Source: Streptomyces sp. HUAS MG91 (GTDB lineage Bacteria; Actinomycetota; Actinomycetes; Streptomycetales; Streptomycetaceae). From it: a stretch of 64,000 nt of DNA. Made by a program: the position numbers and the translations under genes. Positions 23,328-31,145 of the stretch are shown here, in pieces (the first letter of the stretch is position 1; each line of letters begins with the position of its first letter). The notes under the pieces were generated by a model. The model had not been told where the DNA came from. It made no database searches and worked only from the letters and a program-made list of their open reading frames with translations. The stretch lies in contig NZ_CP159534.1 of NCBI RefSeq assembly GCF_040529335.1, positions 806,001 through 870,000 of the forward strand. The letters are read 5' to 3'.

Positions 23328-24360
23328 CGAACACCACGCACGACGCCGCGGGCACCCGCACCGAGCCGCCCCGTACCGGCACGCCCGTCTCGGGGGCCAC
23401 GGTGAACCAGGTGACGTCGCCGGAGCGTTCGTTGGCCGCGTAGAGGAAGCGGCCCGAGGGGTCGATGGCGAGGTCGCGGGGCCAGTGGCCGCCGCAGGGG
23501 ACCGTGGCGAGCAGCGTGCCGGTCTCGCCCGTCGGGTCCAGGGAGAAGACGGAGATGACGTCCTCGCCGCGGGTCGCGGTCCACAGGAAGCGGCCGTCGG
23601 GGGCGACGACGACCTCGGACGGGTAGGCGTCCCCCTTCGGGCTGTCGCCGGGCAGGACGAGGAGTTCGGTGAGCGGCTTGAGGGAGCCGTCGGCGGCGTC
23701 CCAGCGGCAGACGGTGAGGGTGGGGGTGAGTTCGTTGAGCACGTACAGGTACCCGCCGGAGGGGTGGAAGGCGAGGTGGCGGGGGCCCGAGCCGGGGCGC
23801 AGGGCCGTCTCGTGGTGGAGGGTGAGGCGGCCGTCGGTGAGCGCGCAGACGCGGACCGAGTCCGTGCCGAGGTCGACGCTGACGGCCCAGCGGCCGCTCG
23901 GGTCGGGCAGGACCTGGTGGGCGTGCGGGGCCTGCTGGCGCTGCGGGTGCGGGCCGGAACCGGTGTGGCGCAGCACGTCGCGCCCGGCCGCGTCCGGGGT
24001 GCCGTCGGCGCGCAGCGGGAGCGCGGTGACGCTGCCCGAGTTGTAGTTGGCGGTCAGGACGCGGTCGCCCCACACGGCGAGGTGGGTGGGGCCCGCGCCG
24101 TCCACGGGGGCGGGCGGCGCGGCGAGCCGCACCGGGGTGGTGTCCGTGCGGAACGCGGCCACGGATCCGTCGCGGGTCTCGCTGACCGCGTACAGGAGCC
24201 CGCCGGCGAGGGCGAGGTAGGAGGGGTCGGGCAGGGCGTCCGTGGCGTCGAGGACGGTCAGGGAGCCGTCCCTGGCGTTCAGTTCCGCCGTCACGATGCC
24301 GGGGCCGCCGGCCGCCGTGAACGACCCGATGTACGCCCGTGCTGCCTGACTGCCGCTCAC
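23323..24360 (-). CDS. Lactonase family protein (7-bladed propeller, 6-phosphogluconolactonase-like)
   Basis: A 345-residue beta-propeller of the lactonase (PF10282) family, which includes the E. coli Pgl 6-phosphogluconolactonase. Typical repeats: AYIGSFTAAGGPGI, SYLALAGGLLYAVSE, THLAVWGDRVLTANYNSGSV, PHAHQVLPDPSGRWAVSVDLG, RHLAFHPSGGYLYVLNEL, SEVVVAPDGRFLWTATRG and RDLAIDPSGRFLYAANERSGDV. The conserved HAHQ and NE(L/R) segments fit the family. Start GTG 24360 with AGGGGAAG upstream. It lies 56 bases after the NOS gene on the same strand. Whether it serves the pentose phosphate pathway or hydrolyses another lactone is not decided by sequence. The gap before it contains a DasR-like palindrome. 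Confidence 0.85.
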   Translation of the reverse strand: MSGSQAARAYIGSFTAAGGPGIVTAELNARDGSLTVLDATDALPDPSYLALAGGLLYAVSETRDGSVAAFRTDTTPVRLAAPPAPVDGAGPTHLAVWGDRVLTANYNSGSVTALPLRADGTPDAAGRDVLRHTGSGPHPQRQQAPHAHQVLPDPSGRWAVSVDLGTDSVRVCALTDGRLTLHHETALRPGSGPRHLAFHPSGGYLYVLNELTPTLTVCRWDAADGSLKPLTELLVLPGDSPKGDAYPSEVVVAPDGRFLWTATRGEDVISVFSLDPTGETGTLLATVPCGGHWPRDLAIDPSGRFLYAANERSGDVTWFTVAPETGVPVRGGSVRVPAASCVVFG

Positions 24361-24409
24361 TGCTTCCCCTTTCGGCCGCGGGCCCGGTGCCCGTGCGGCC
24401 GACGGTAGC

Positions 24410-24426
24410 AGTCGGTCTAGACCAGG
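24410..24426. promoter_or_regulatory. DasR-like (dre) palindrome before the lactonase gene
   Basis: GGTCTAGACC at 24414-24423 is a perfect 10-base palindrome and the exact core of the DasR response element (consensus AGTGGTCTAGACCACT). The outer positions match only partly (AGTC to the left, AGG to the right). It spans the NOS stop codon and lies about 55 bases upstream of the lactonase GTG. Confidence 0.4.
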
Positions 24427-25673
24427 TCGCGCCGCGGAGGGCGGTGCCGCGCCGGGACCGCGTCCTCGCCGCGGGCGCGTGCGTGCGCCTCGGGATGGTG
24501 GACGAACGACGGGGTGTGCCGCACGTCGTCGTACGTCCGGTGGAAGACGGGGGTCGTGGAGCCGGACAGGGGCGGGACGATCCACGACCAGTCGGCGCCG
24601 ACGGTGCGGCCGTGGGACTCCTCGCGTTCGAGGTGGGTGAGGAAGCGGACGGACTCGGTGTGGTGGTCGGTGACGGTGACGCCCGCGCGGTCGAAGGAGT
24701 GCAGGACGGAGCGGTTGAGTTCGACGAGCGCGCGGTCCTTCCACAGCGAGCGGTCGGTGCGGGTGTCGAGGCCGAGCCGGCGCGCGAGGTGGGGCAGCAG
24801 GTTGTAGCGGTCGGTGTCGGCGAGGTTGCGGGCGCCGATCTCCGTGCCCATGTACCAGCCGTTGAAGGGGGCGGCGCCGTAGCAGACGCCGCCGATCTCC
24901 AGGCACATGTTGGCGAGCGCGGGGACGGCGTACCAGCGCAGGCCCAGCTCGGCCCACCAGGGGAAGTCGGGATGCTCCAGCGGGACTTCGAGGACGGCGT
25001 CCGGCGGCAGGTCGAAGAGGCGGGGTCTGCGGTGCGGGGCCTCCTGGACGACGAGGGGCAGCACGTCGAAGGCGGAGGCGGTGCCCGCGGGGCGCCAGCC
25101 CAGGTGCCGGGCGTACGCGGTGAGGCCCGCGGCGCGCGGGTCGCCGATGACGTGTCCGTCGCGCTGGACGTGTCCGGCGTAGCGGATCAGTTGCTCGTTC
25201 CAGATGCGCGGCCCGGGGCGGCCCGGCCGGTCGGGGGCGAAGACGGTGATGAGAGGGCGGATCCGGCCGCCGGGCGCCGCCTGCCGCAGATGGTCGGCGC
25301 AGGCGGCGGCGATCTCGGCGGCGGAGCCGAGGTGGCGCAGGTCGCGGACGCGCAGGGAGCGCCAGTACAGGCGCCCTATGCAGCGGTTGGCGTTGCGCCA
25401 GGCGAGCCGGGCGCCGTGTTCGAGTTCTCGTGGGGTGTGCGTGTACGTGCCCGTGGCGGCGAGCTCCGCCTCGGCCTCGGCGATGCGGCGGGCCGGATCT
25501 CCGAGCCCTTCCTCGGCGTGGTGCTGCCGGATGAACGCGGCCGCGGCCCGCCCGGTGTCGGCCGCCGGAGCCGGGCGGGCGCTGCGGGCCGCCCGGTCGT
25601 GGGCGCCACGGGCCGCGGCGAGCCAGCCCTCCACGTCCTGCGACGGTTCGTTCCTGCGCAGGTTGTTCGGCAT
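24417..25673 (-). CDS. nos: Bacterial nitric oxide synthase, oxygenase domain
   Basis: A 418-residue NOS oxygenase, converting L-arginine to citrulline and nitric oxide with electrons from a separate reductase. Proximal haem ligand: Cys98 in AWRNANRCIGRLYW. The substrate-binding Glu is E278 in FNGWYMGTEIGARNLAD. Pterin-side and C-terminal hallmarks: GADWSWIVPPLSGSTTPVFHRTY and FVHHPEAHARARG. The usual bacterial length is 350-400 residues; the extra part is an Ala/Arg-rich N terminus. No reductase, nitration P450 (TxtE) or thaxtomin synthetase is nearby, so this is not the txt locus. Start ATG 25673 follows CTGGGGGTG. Downstream of the FUSC gene by 113 bases and possibly cotranscribed with the lactonase. 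Confidence 0.92.
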   Translation of the reverse strand: MPNNLRRNEPSQDVEGWLAAARGAHDRAARSARPAPAADTGRAAAAFIRQHHAEEGLGDPARRIAEAEAELAATGTYTHTPRELEHGARLAWRNANRCIGRLYWRSLRVRDLRHLGSAAEIAAACADHLRQAAPGGRIRPLITVFAPDRPGRPGPRIWNEQLIRYAGHVQRDGHVIGDPRAAGLTAYARHLGWRPAGTASAFDVLPLVVQEAPHRRPRLFDLPPDAVLEVPLEHPDFPWWAELGLRWYAVPALANMCLEIGGVCYGAAPFNGWYMGTEIGARNLADTDRYNLLPHLARRLGLDTRTDRSLWKDRALVELNRSVLHSFDRAGVTVTDHHTESVRFLTHLEREESHGRTVGADWSWIVPPLSGSTTPVFHRTYDDVRHTPSFVHHPEAHARARGEDAVPARHRPPRRDLV

Positions 25674-25786
25674 GGCGCACCCCCAGCGGTTCGGCGATGC
25701 GAGACAACCACACCGCGGGCCCGGCGGGCGGCGGGTCACGCACGTGCGGGGAGCGTGCGGAACTGTTCAGCAGCGCGCGGTCGCGA

Positions 25787-27286
25787 TTACGCGCCCAGGG
25801 TCGCGCGCCCGGCTCCGCGCAGGGGCACCGCGAGTTCGACCAGGGCCCGCTCCAGGGCGTGCAGGTGGGCGAGGACGGGCAGTTCGATGTCGGCGGTGTG
25901 CGGCGCGGCCAGGACGGCGTGGGGGCGGGGCGCGGGGACGGTGAGCGCCTCGACGGCGCTCTCCACGCGCCGGCAGGCGGCGGCGAGCCGGGCGTCGTGC
26001 GAGGCCTCGGGGTCGGCGGCGACCGAGGCGAGGCCGCGTACCTCGTGGGCGCACGCGTCGAGCAGGGCGAGCACCTGCCGGGCCCGGCCCTTGCGGTGGC
26101 GCAGGGGGCTGAGCGGGTGCACGAGCGGGGCGAGGGAGAGGCGGACGCGGCCGAGGACGGCCTCCAGTTCCGCCACGCGCGGCGCCGGGTCGGCGTCGCC
26201 GCCCGCGAGCCGGGCGGCGGCCTCGGCGGTGCAGGCGTGCACACAGCGCAGCGCCCGCTCGACCCAGGCCTCGGTGACGGAGTGCGTGGTCACGGGCAGC
26301 ACCAGCACGACGGCGAGGGCGGCGCCCAGGGCGCCGATCGCGGTCTCGCCGACGCGCAGCGCGAGCAGGGCGGGGTCGAGGACGCCGAGCAGCCCGTAGA
26401 GCATGCTCGCCATCACGGTCACCGCGAGCATCATCCACGTGTAGGAGACGTGCGCGGTGTAGAAGATGCCGAAGACGCTGACGGCGATCACGGTGGCCGC
26501 GACGACCGGTTCGTGGTGCAGCGGCACGGCGACGGCGAAGCCCAGCACGATGCCGAGGACCGTCCCGAGGAACCTGCGGAAGCCGCGCACCACGGTCTCG
26601 CCGCGCGAGGTCGTGGCGACGAACACCCACCAGGTGGCGCCGACGGCCCAGTACCAGCGCTGGTCCGAGAGCAGTTGTCCGGCGGCGAGCGCGAAGCCCG
26701 CGCCCACGGTGGCCTGGACGGCCTGCCGGGTGGTGATCCGCCGCAGACCGGTGCCGCCGGTCGGCGCGGCGACGGCCGCCGGGGCGGGCAGCCGTCGCTC
26801 GTAGCACCAGACGCCGAAGCGGACGACGGCCGCAGCGCCGAGCGACAGGAGGACGGCCGTGTACAGCTCGGGGAGCCGGCCGGGCTCGATGTGCAGGAAC
26901 TGGGCCGCGAAGAACGTCATGAAGCCGAACACGCCGAGGGAGTGCCCCCGGGGTCCCCAGCGCCGGGCGTACACGCCGGCGCCCACGACGGCGAGGAACG
27001 CCAGGTCCCGGGCGAGGGGGAGGTCGTGGAGGAGCGCGGCGAGGGCGAGCACCGGCAGTCCGACGGCCGGCAGCAGCGCCGTGGTGACCGCTTGTCCGCG
27101 CACGGTCGGGTCGGTCACCGTGAACAGGGCGAGCAGCGCGGCGAGGCCGCCGGTGACGGCGCCCGGCAGCGAGTGCCCGACCGCCCCGCACAGCACCACG
27201 GCGAGCCCGATGCCCAGCACGGCCCGACTCGCGAACCGCAGCCGCATGCGGCCCGGGTCCGGCGCCACGAACGCCCTCTTCAGCAC
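25787..27286 (-). CDS. FUSC-family membrane protein (aromatic acid exporter-like)
   Basis: A 499-residue polytopic membrane protein. Two blocks of hydrophobic helices (about residues 17-150 and 195-330) are separated by a short cytoplasmic linker containing TTRQAVQATVGAGFALAAGQLLSDQRWYWAVGATWWVFVAT, the conserved FUSC segment where Gln-W-W precedes the second helix bundle. The C-terminal 150 residues are a soluble helical domain (LAGGDADPAPRVAELEAVLGRVRLSL). FUSC proteins export aromatic carboxylates or contribute to envelope stress resistance. Start GTG 27286 with GAAAGGGGCGGGG upstream is chosen over an upstream ATG that would add 43 non-membrane residues made by tandem repeats. Transcribed toward nos. 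Confidence 0.8.
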   Translation of the reverse strand: MLKRAFVAPDPGRMRLRFASRAVLGIGLAVVLCGAVGHSLPGAVTGGLAALLALFTVTDPTVRGQAVTTALLPAVGLPVLALAALLHDLPLARDLAFLAVVGAGVYARRWGPRGHSLGVFGFMTFFAAQFLHIEPGRLPELYTAVLLSLGAAAVVRFGVWCYERRLPAPAAVAAPTGGTGLRRITTRQAVQATVGAGFALAAGQLLSDQRWYWAVGATWWVFVATTSRGETVVRGFRRFLGTVLGIVLGFAVAVPLHHEPVVAATVIAVSVFGIFYTAHVSYTWMMLAVTVMASMLYGLLGVLDPALLALRVGETAIGALGAALAVVLVLPVTTHSVTEAWVERALRCVHACTAEAAARLAGGDADPAPRVAELEAVLGRVRLSLAPLVHPLSPLRHRKGRARQVLALLDACAHEVRGLASVAADPEASHDARLAAACRRVESAVEALTVPAPRPHAVLAAPHTADIELPVLAHLHALERALVELAVPLRGAGRATLGA

Positions 27287-27316
27287 GTTGCCCCGCCCCT
27301 TTCGTTGCCCGCTTCC

Positions 27317-27358
27317 GTACGCGCACGGGTTCTGTACGCGCACGGGTTCTGTACGCAC
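27317..27358. repeat. 17-bp tandem repeat upstream of the FUSC gene
   Basis: GTACGCGCACGGGTTCT occurs at 27317-27333 and again, without change, at 27334-27350, and a third truncated copy GTACGCAC follows to 27358. It lies 31-72 bases before the FUSC GTG start, in the promoter or leader region. Confidence 0.75.
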
Positions 27359-27366
27359 ATGAGAAA

Positions 27367-27401
27367 GGCGCCGCGGAGACCTCTCACAGGTCCGCAGCGC
27401 C
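27367..27401 (-). terminator. Hairpin between the aldo/keto reductase and FUSC genes
   Basis: Arms GGCGCCGCGGAGACCT and AGGTCCGCAGCGCC pair with one small bulge around CTCAC. It may act as an attenuator or terminator. Confidence 0.35.
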
Positions 27402-27485
27402 ATCGACACGTACATCTCAGCAGTTCAGTGGCTCATGGTTCAACAGAGGGCGAAAGTCCTGAGCCAATGGCACACCGCAGGCACC

Positions 27486-27516
27486 GGACCGTGGGCCACG
27501 ACAAGGCCAACGGTCC
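27486..27516 (-). terminator. Terminator of the aldo/keto reductase gene
   Basis: GGACCGTGGGCC and GGCCAACGGTCC form a 12-base stem with one mismatch around ACGACAA. It lies about 55 bases after the reductase stop codon on the minus strand. Confidence 0.5.
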
Positions 27517-27568
27517 AGCGGCCCGGGAACAGCTGCCGGCGGAGGCACCGCCCCTGTCGATCACACGG

Positions 27569-28618
27569 TCAGATGTTGGCGTAGCCCGCGATGCTCGCCT
27601 TGATGCGGTCCATCTCCGCCTCGTCGGACACGCCCTGGAAGTCGTACCGGGGCGTGTACGGGGCTTCCAGGCGGCGGGCCTCGTCGTCGGTGAGGTCGAG
27701 GTCGAGGGAGGCCACGGCGTCGTCGATCTGCTGGACCGTGCGGGCGCCGACCAGGGGCGCCGCGACGACCGGGTTGCGGCGCAGCCAGGCCAGGGCGATC
27801 TGGGCACGGCTGACACCGTGCGCGTCGGCGAGGGCGCCGACCTCGTCGACGATGAGACGGTCGCTGTCGGCCGTCGCCCGGTAGAGCATGTCGGCGAAGG
27901 CACCGTCGGTGGCGGCACGCTCCCCCGCCCTCGCCTGCTCGAAGGGCCGGGCGAGCCGGCCGCGGGCCAGCGGGCTCCACACCATCGTGGCGACGCCCTC
28001 GTCGGCGCAGAGCGGGAGCATCTCGCGCTCCTCCTCGCGGGCGAGCAGGTTGTAGTGGTCCTGCATGGTGACGAAACGCGCCCAGCCGTGCCGCTCCTGG
28101 AGATGGAGGGCCTTGGCGAACTGCCAGGCGTGCATGGAGGAGGCACCGAGGTAGCGGGCCTTGCCCGCCTTCACCACGTCGTTCAGGGCCTCCAGGGTCT
28201 CCTCCAGCGGCGTCGCGCCGTCGAAGCGGTGGATCATGTAGACGTCGACGTGGTCGGTGCCCAGGCGGCGCAGGCTGGCGTCGATCTCGGACATGATCGC
28301 CTTGCGGGACAGCCCGCCGCCGTTGGGCCTGCCGGGGCGCATGGTGTGGCGGACCTTGGTGGTGATGACGACGTCGTCGCGGTCCGCGTAGTCCTTCAGG
28401 GCGCGGCCCAGGATCTCCTCGCTGGAGCCGTACGAGTACATGTTGGCGGTGTCGAAGAAGTTGATGCCCGATTCCAGGGCGTGCTTGACGAGAGGGCGGC
28501 TGTTCTCCTCGTCGAGGGACCAGACGGGGTGGCCGCGGTCGGGCTGTCCGTAGGTCATGGCGCCGATGGCTATCGGGGAGACGTCCAGGCCGGTTCGGCC
28601 CAGCTTGATGTAGCGCAC
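27569..28618 (-). CDS. Aldo/keto reductase
   Basis: A 349-residue NADPH-dependent (alpha/beta)8-barrel oxidoreductase. AKR tetrad: Asp in NFFDTANMYS (about residue 56), Tyr in MYSYGSSEE, Lys in VVITTKVRH and His in YMIHRFDGATP. The C-terminal cofactor segment is VVAAPLVGARTVQQIDDAV. Sequence style fits the large YajO/potassium-channel-beta-like AKR subgroup. Start GTG 28618, with TAGGAG 6 bases upstream; residues before it are not conserved. Divergent from the tetR gene over a 113-base region with two identical palindromes, so TetR very likely represses it. It reduces aldehydes or ketosugars; substrate not determinable. Confidence 0.9.
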   Translation of the reverse strand: MRYIKLGRTGLDVSPIAIGAMTYGQPDRGHPVWSLDEENSRPLVKHALESGINFFDTANMYSYGSSEEILGRALKDYADRDDVVITTKVRHTMRPGRPNGGGLSRKAIMSEIDASLRRLGTDHVDVYMIHRFDGATPLEETLEALNDVVKAGKARYLGASSMHAWQFAKALHLQERHGWARFVTMQDHYNLLAREEEREMLPLCADEGVATMVWSPLARGRLARPFEQARAGERAATDGAFADMLYRATADSDRLIVDEVGALADAHGVSRAQIALAWLRRNPVVAAPLVGARTVQQIDDAVASLDLDLTDDEARRLEAPYTPRYDFQGVSDEAEMDRIKASIAGYANI

Positions 28619-28646
28619 GAGGGCTCCTAATGTGGAACGAACACTA

Positions 28647-28698
28647 AACGGAGATGTCTCCGATTGACTCTTCGACCGTAACGGAGAGGTCTCCGGTT
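28647..28698. promoter_or_regulatory. Two TetR operator palindromes in the akr-tetR intergenic region
   Basis: AACGGAGATGTCTCCGATT (28647-28665) and AACGGAGAGGTCTCCGGTT (28680-28698) share CGGAGA-N2-TCTCCG with flanking AA/TT. Centres are 33 bases apart, about three helical turns, so both sites face the same side of the helix. They cover the expected divergent promoters. Confidence 0.75.
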
Positions 28699-28731
28699 CG
28701 CAATCCGAGGCCTGCTTCACCAGGAGGACTC

Positions 28732-29307
28732 ATGCCCGAGGCCGCGCGGCAGCGCGCTGACGCCCTGAAGAACCGGGAGGTGATCCTCCGGGTCGCCCAC
28801 GATGTGCTCGCCGAGTCGCCGGCCGCCTCGCTCAACTCGATCGCCAAGCGCGCGGGCGTCGGCCCCGGGACCCTTTACCGGCACTTCCCGACGCGTGAGG
28901 CGCTGATCCTCGAGGTCCACCGGCAGGGCATCGACCGGCTCGTCGACGCGGTGGACGAGACGCTGGCCGCGCAGCCGCCGCTGGCGGCCCTGCGCAGCTG
29001 GTTCACCACGCTCACGGCCTACGTGCGCATCAAGCACGGCCTCGGCGAGGCGCTGAACTCGGCGGCGGCGCAGGAGGTCATCAGCGCCTCGTGGCCCCCG
29101 GTGAGCGCGGCTGTCGGGCGGCTCCTGGACGCCTGCGTGGAGGCCGGCGAGGTACGCCCCGGGCTCGACCCGGTCGACGTCATCATGCTGCTGAGCTGTC
29201 TGTGGCGGACCCCGGACACCCCGGAGGGCACCGCGCAGGCCCAGCGCCTGCTGGACCTCGCCATCGACGGGTTCCGCCCCGACCGGACGGAACGGAACAC
29301 GGCATGA
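28732..29307 (+). CDS. TetR-family repressor
   Basis: A 191-residue regulator. DNA-binding helices: ILRVAHDVLAESPAASLNSIAKRAGVGPGTLYRHFPTREALILEVH (residues about 16-62), the standard TetR_N pattern ending LYRHF. The C-terminal ligand domain is all-helical. Start ATG 28732 with GGAGGA 5 bases upstream. It reads divergently from the aldo/keto reductase and overlaps the next gene by 4 bases (ATGA), which makes the ThuA-like protein part of its operon and hence autoregulated. Ligand unknown; sugar or aldehyde derivative is plausible from context. Confidence 0.9.
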   Translation: MPEAARQRADALKNREVILRVAHDVLAESPAASLNSIAKRAGVGPGTLYRHFPTREALILEVHRQGIDRLVDAVDETLAAQPPLAALRSWFTTLTAYVRIKHGLGEALNSAAAQEVISASWPPVSAAVGRLLDACVEAGEVRPGLDPVDVIMLLSCLWRTPDTPEGTAQAQRLLDLAIDGFRPDRTERNTA

Positions 29308-29996
29308 CCGCATCCCCCGTCCGCGCCGCTCCGCGCTCCGGGCTGCTGCTCGGCGGTGTGGGCCGCTACACCGACCCGTGGCATCCCTTCGCCGACACCG
29401 ATCAGGGCCTGACGGACGTGGCGCGGGAGGCGGGCGTCGTGCTGGAGCCGGCCACGGACATCGACGCCGCGCTGGCCTCCTTCGCCGTGGGGGCGCTGCC
29501 GGCCCTCGTCGTCGTCAACATCGGCCTGCCCCAGGACGGCGGGCCGGTGCCCGCGGACGCCCGGGCCGCGGCCGGACTCGCCCGGCTCCTGGCCAGCCGC
29601 ACCCCCGTCCTCGCCGTGCACTCCTCGGCGACCTGTTTCCCGGACGACGCGGTCTGGGAGGCGGGCCTGGGCGGCATCTGGGTGCACGGCACGTCGATGC
29701 ACCCGCCGTACGGCCGCGCGCACGTGCTGGTCGCCGACGCGGGGCATCCCGTCACCGCGGGCGTCGACGACTTCGATCTGGACGACGAGCGCTACACCCA
29801 CCTGCGCCACGGCCCCGGCGTCCGGGTGCTGCTCGCGCACGAGCACGAGGGCGGGCGGCACCCGTTGATGTGGGTGCACACCCGCCCCGGCGGTGGTGTC
29901 ACGGTGTACGACGCGCTCGGCCACGACGGACGCTCGTACGCGTCCGGGGCGCACCGCACCGTGCTCCGGCGCGCCCTCGGCACGCTGCTCGGCTGA
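29304..29996 (+). CDS. ThuA-like domain protein
   Basis: A 230-residue class I glutamine amidotransferase-like protein of the ThuA (trehalose utilisation) family. Visible features: LLLGGVGRYTDPWHPFAD at the N terminus, VLAVHSSATCFPDD (where the nucleophile position carries Ser/Ala rather than Cys), GGIWVHGTSMHPPYG, and DDFDLDDERYTHLRHGPGVRVLLAHEHEGGRHPLMWVHTRPGGGVTVYDALGHDGRSY, the strongly conserved WVHxxGxGRVxYxxxGHDxxSY motif. ThuA proteins are linked to disaccharide or keto-sugar catabolism. Coupled to tetR by ATGA overlap; convergent with the Gfo/Idh gene. Confidence 0.82.
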   Translation: MTASPVRAAPRSGLLLGGVGRYTDPWHPFADTDQGLTDVAREAGVVLEPATDIDAALASFAVGALPALVVVNIGLPQDGGPVPADARAAAGLARLLASRTPVLAVHSSATCFPDDAVWEAGLGGIWVHGTSMHPPYGRAHVLVADAGHPVTAGVDDFDLDDERYTHLRHGPGVRVLLAHEHEGGRHPLMWVHTRPGGGVTVYDALGHDGRSYASGAHRTVLRRALGTLLG

Positions 29997-30018
29997 CGCC
30001 GGGCGTACGGCGGGTCAG
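29993..30018. terminator. Weak bidirectional hairpin between thuA-like and Gfo/Idh genes
   Basis: CTGACGCCG and CGGCGGGTCAG pair around GGCGTA. Both convergent stop codons lie inside the stem, as in the hairpin at 14369. Confidence 0.4.
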
Positions 30019-31145
30019 AGCGTGGCGGCGAAGGGATCCCGGTCGAGCGGCACCGGCCGGACCTCACCCGCGCGGCTCTCGATGTGCTGGGTCTCCCCGG
30101 TGGCGGCGGCCCGGTCGACGGCGACGAGGACCTCCAGGACGTGGTGGCCGAGGTCGCCGGTCGCGATGTGCGGCGTGCCGGACCGGATGGCGCGGGCCAT
30201 GTCGAGCACGCCGAGGCCGCGCCCCTCGCCGAGGCCGACGGGCTCGACCGTCTCCCAGTGCTGCGTGCCGTCGTCGTCGGCGGCTCGGGTGATCCGCACG
30301 TCGCCGGTGAACTTGTTGGGGTCGGGCGCGACGAGGGCGCCCTCGGTGCCGTTGATCTCCACGATCCCGGCGCGGACGAGGGCCGAGTCGAAGCTGAAGA
30401 CGCTCTGGGCGACGGCTCCGCTCTCGAAGGTGGCGAGGGCGGCCACATGGGTCGGGACCTCGACCGGGAACTCGGTGCCGGTGCGGGGGCCGGTCCGGAT
30501 CGTGCGGACCTCGCGGCCGGTGGAGGCCACCGCGGAGACCCGCGTCACCGACCCGAACAGGGTGATCAGGGTCGTGAAGTAGTAGGGGCCCATGTCGAAC
30601 AGCGGCCCGGCCCCGGTGGAGAAGAGGAACTCCGGGTTCGGGTGCCAGGCGTCGGGGCCGGGGGTCTGGAACATCGTGTACGCCGACAGGGCGGAGCCGA
30701 TGTCGCCGCGTTCGATGGCCCGCCGGGCCGTCTGGACGCCCGGGCCGAGCGCGGTGTCCGGGGCGACGCCGACCCGGAGTCCGGCCGCGGCGGCCTGGTC
30801 GAGCAGGGCGCGGGAGGAGGCCAGGTCGACGGCGATCGGCTTCTCCGACCACACGTGCTTGCCCGCGGCGACGATCGCGGAGCTGACCTCGGCGTGCACG
30901 GCGGGGACGGTCAGGTTGACGACGATCTCGACGCCGTCGTGCGTGAGGACGTCGTCCGCCGTGCCCCAGGCCGGGACGCCGTGCTTGCGGGCCTGCTCCT
31001 CGGCGCGCTCGGCCATCAGGTCCCCGATGACGACGACGTCGACGTCGGGGACGCGGGTGAGCGTGGTGAGGTACTGCTCGCTGATGTTGCCCGCGCCGAT
31101 GATGCCGACGCCGACCGGGCCCGACCGGGTCGTGGACGGCGTCAT
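30015..31145 (-). CDS. Gfo/Idh/MocA family oxidoreductase
   Basis: A 376-residue NAD(P)-dependent sugar dehydrogenase. The N-terminal Rossmann fold starts VGIIGAGNISEQYL (residues 12-25), with VVIGDLMAERAEE following. The catalytic EKP motif is WSEKPIAVDL (about 94-103). The C-terminal domain has GPLFDMGPYYFTTLITLFG, the conserved DxGxYxxxxL region with the active-site Asp/Tyr. It oxidises a hydroxyl of a sugar or cyclitol. Its ATG overlaps the stop of the upstream TIM-barrel isomerase gene by 4 bases, forming a two-gene operon typical for keto-sugar or inositol-like catabolism. Confidence 0.92.
   Translation of the reverse strand: MTPSTTRSGPVGVGIIGAGNISEQYLTTLTRVPDVDVVVIGDLMAERAEEQARKHGVPAWGTADDVLTHDGVEIVVNLTVPAVHAEVSSAIVAAGKHVWSEKPIAVDLASSRALLDQAAAAGLRVGVAPDTALGPGVQTARRAIERGDIGSALSAYTMFQTPGPDAWHPNPEFLFSTGAGPLFDMGPYYFTTLITLFGSVTRVSAVASTGREVRTIRTGPRTGTEFPVEVPTHVAALATFESGAVAQSVFSFDSALVRAGIVEINGTEGALVAPDPNKFTGDVRITRAADDDGTQHWETVEPVGLGEGRGLGVLDMARAIRSGTPHIATGDLGHHVLEVLVAVDRAAATGETQHIESRAGEVRPVPLDRDPFAATL

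Noticed and set aside
24417..25673. Part of a thaxtomin (txt) pathogenicity locus
   Set aside because: No NRPS, P450 TxtE/TxtC or txtR-like gene exists in the 64 kb; only the NOS gene is shared.
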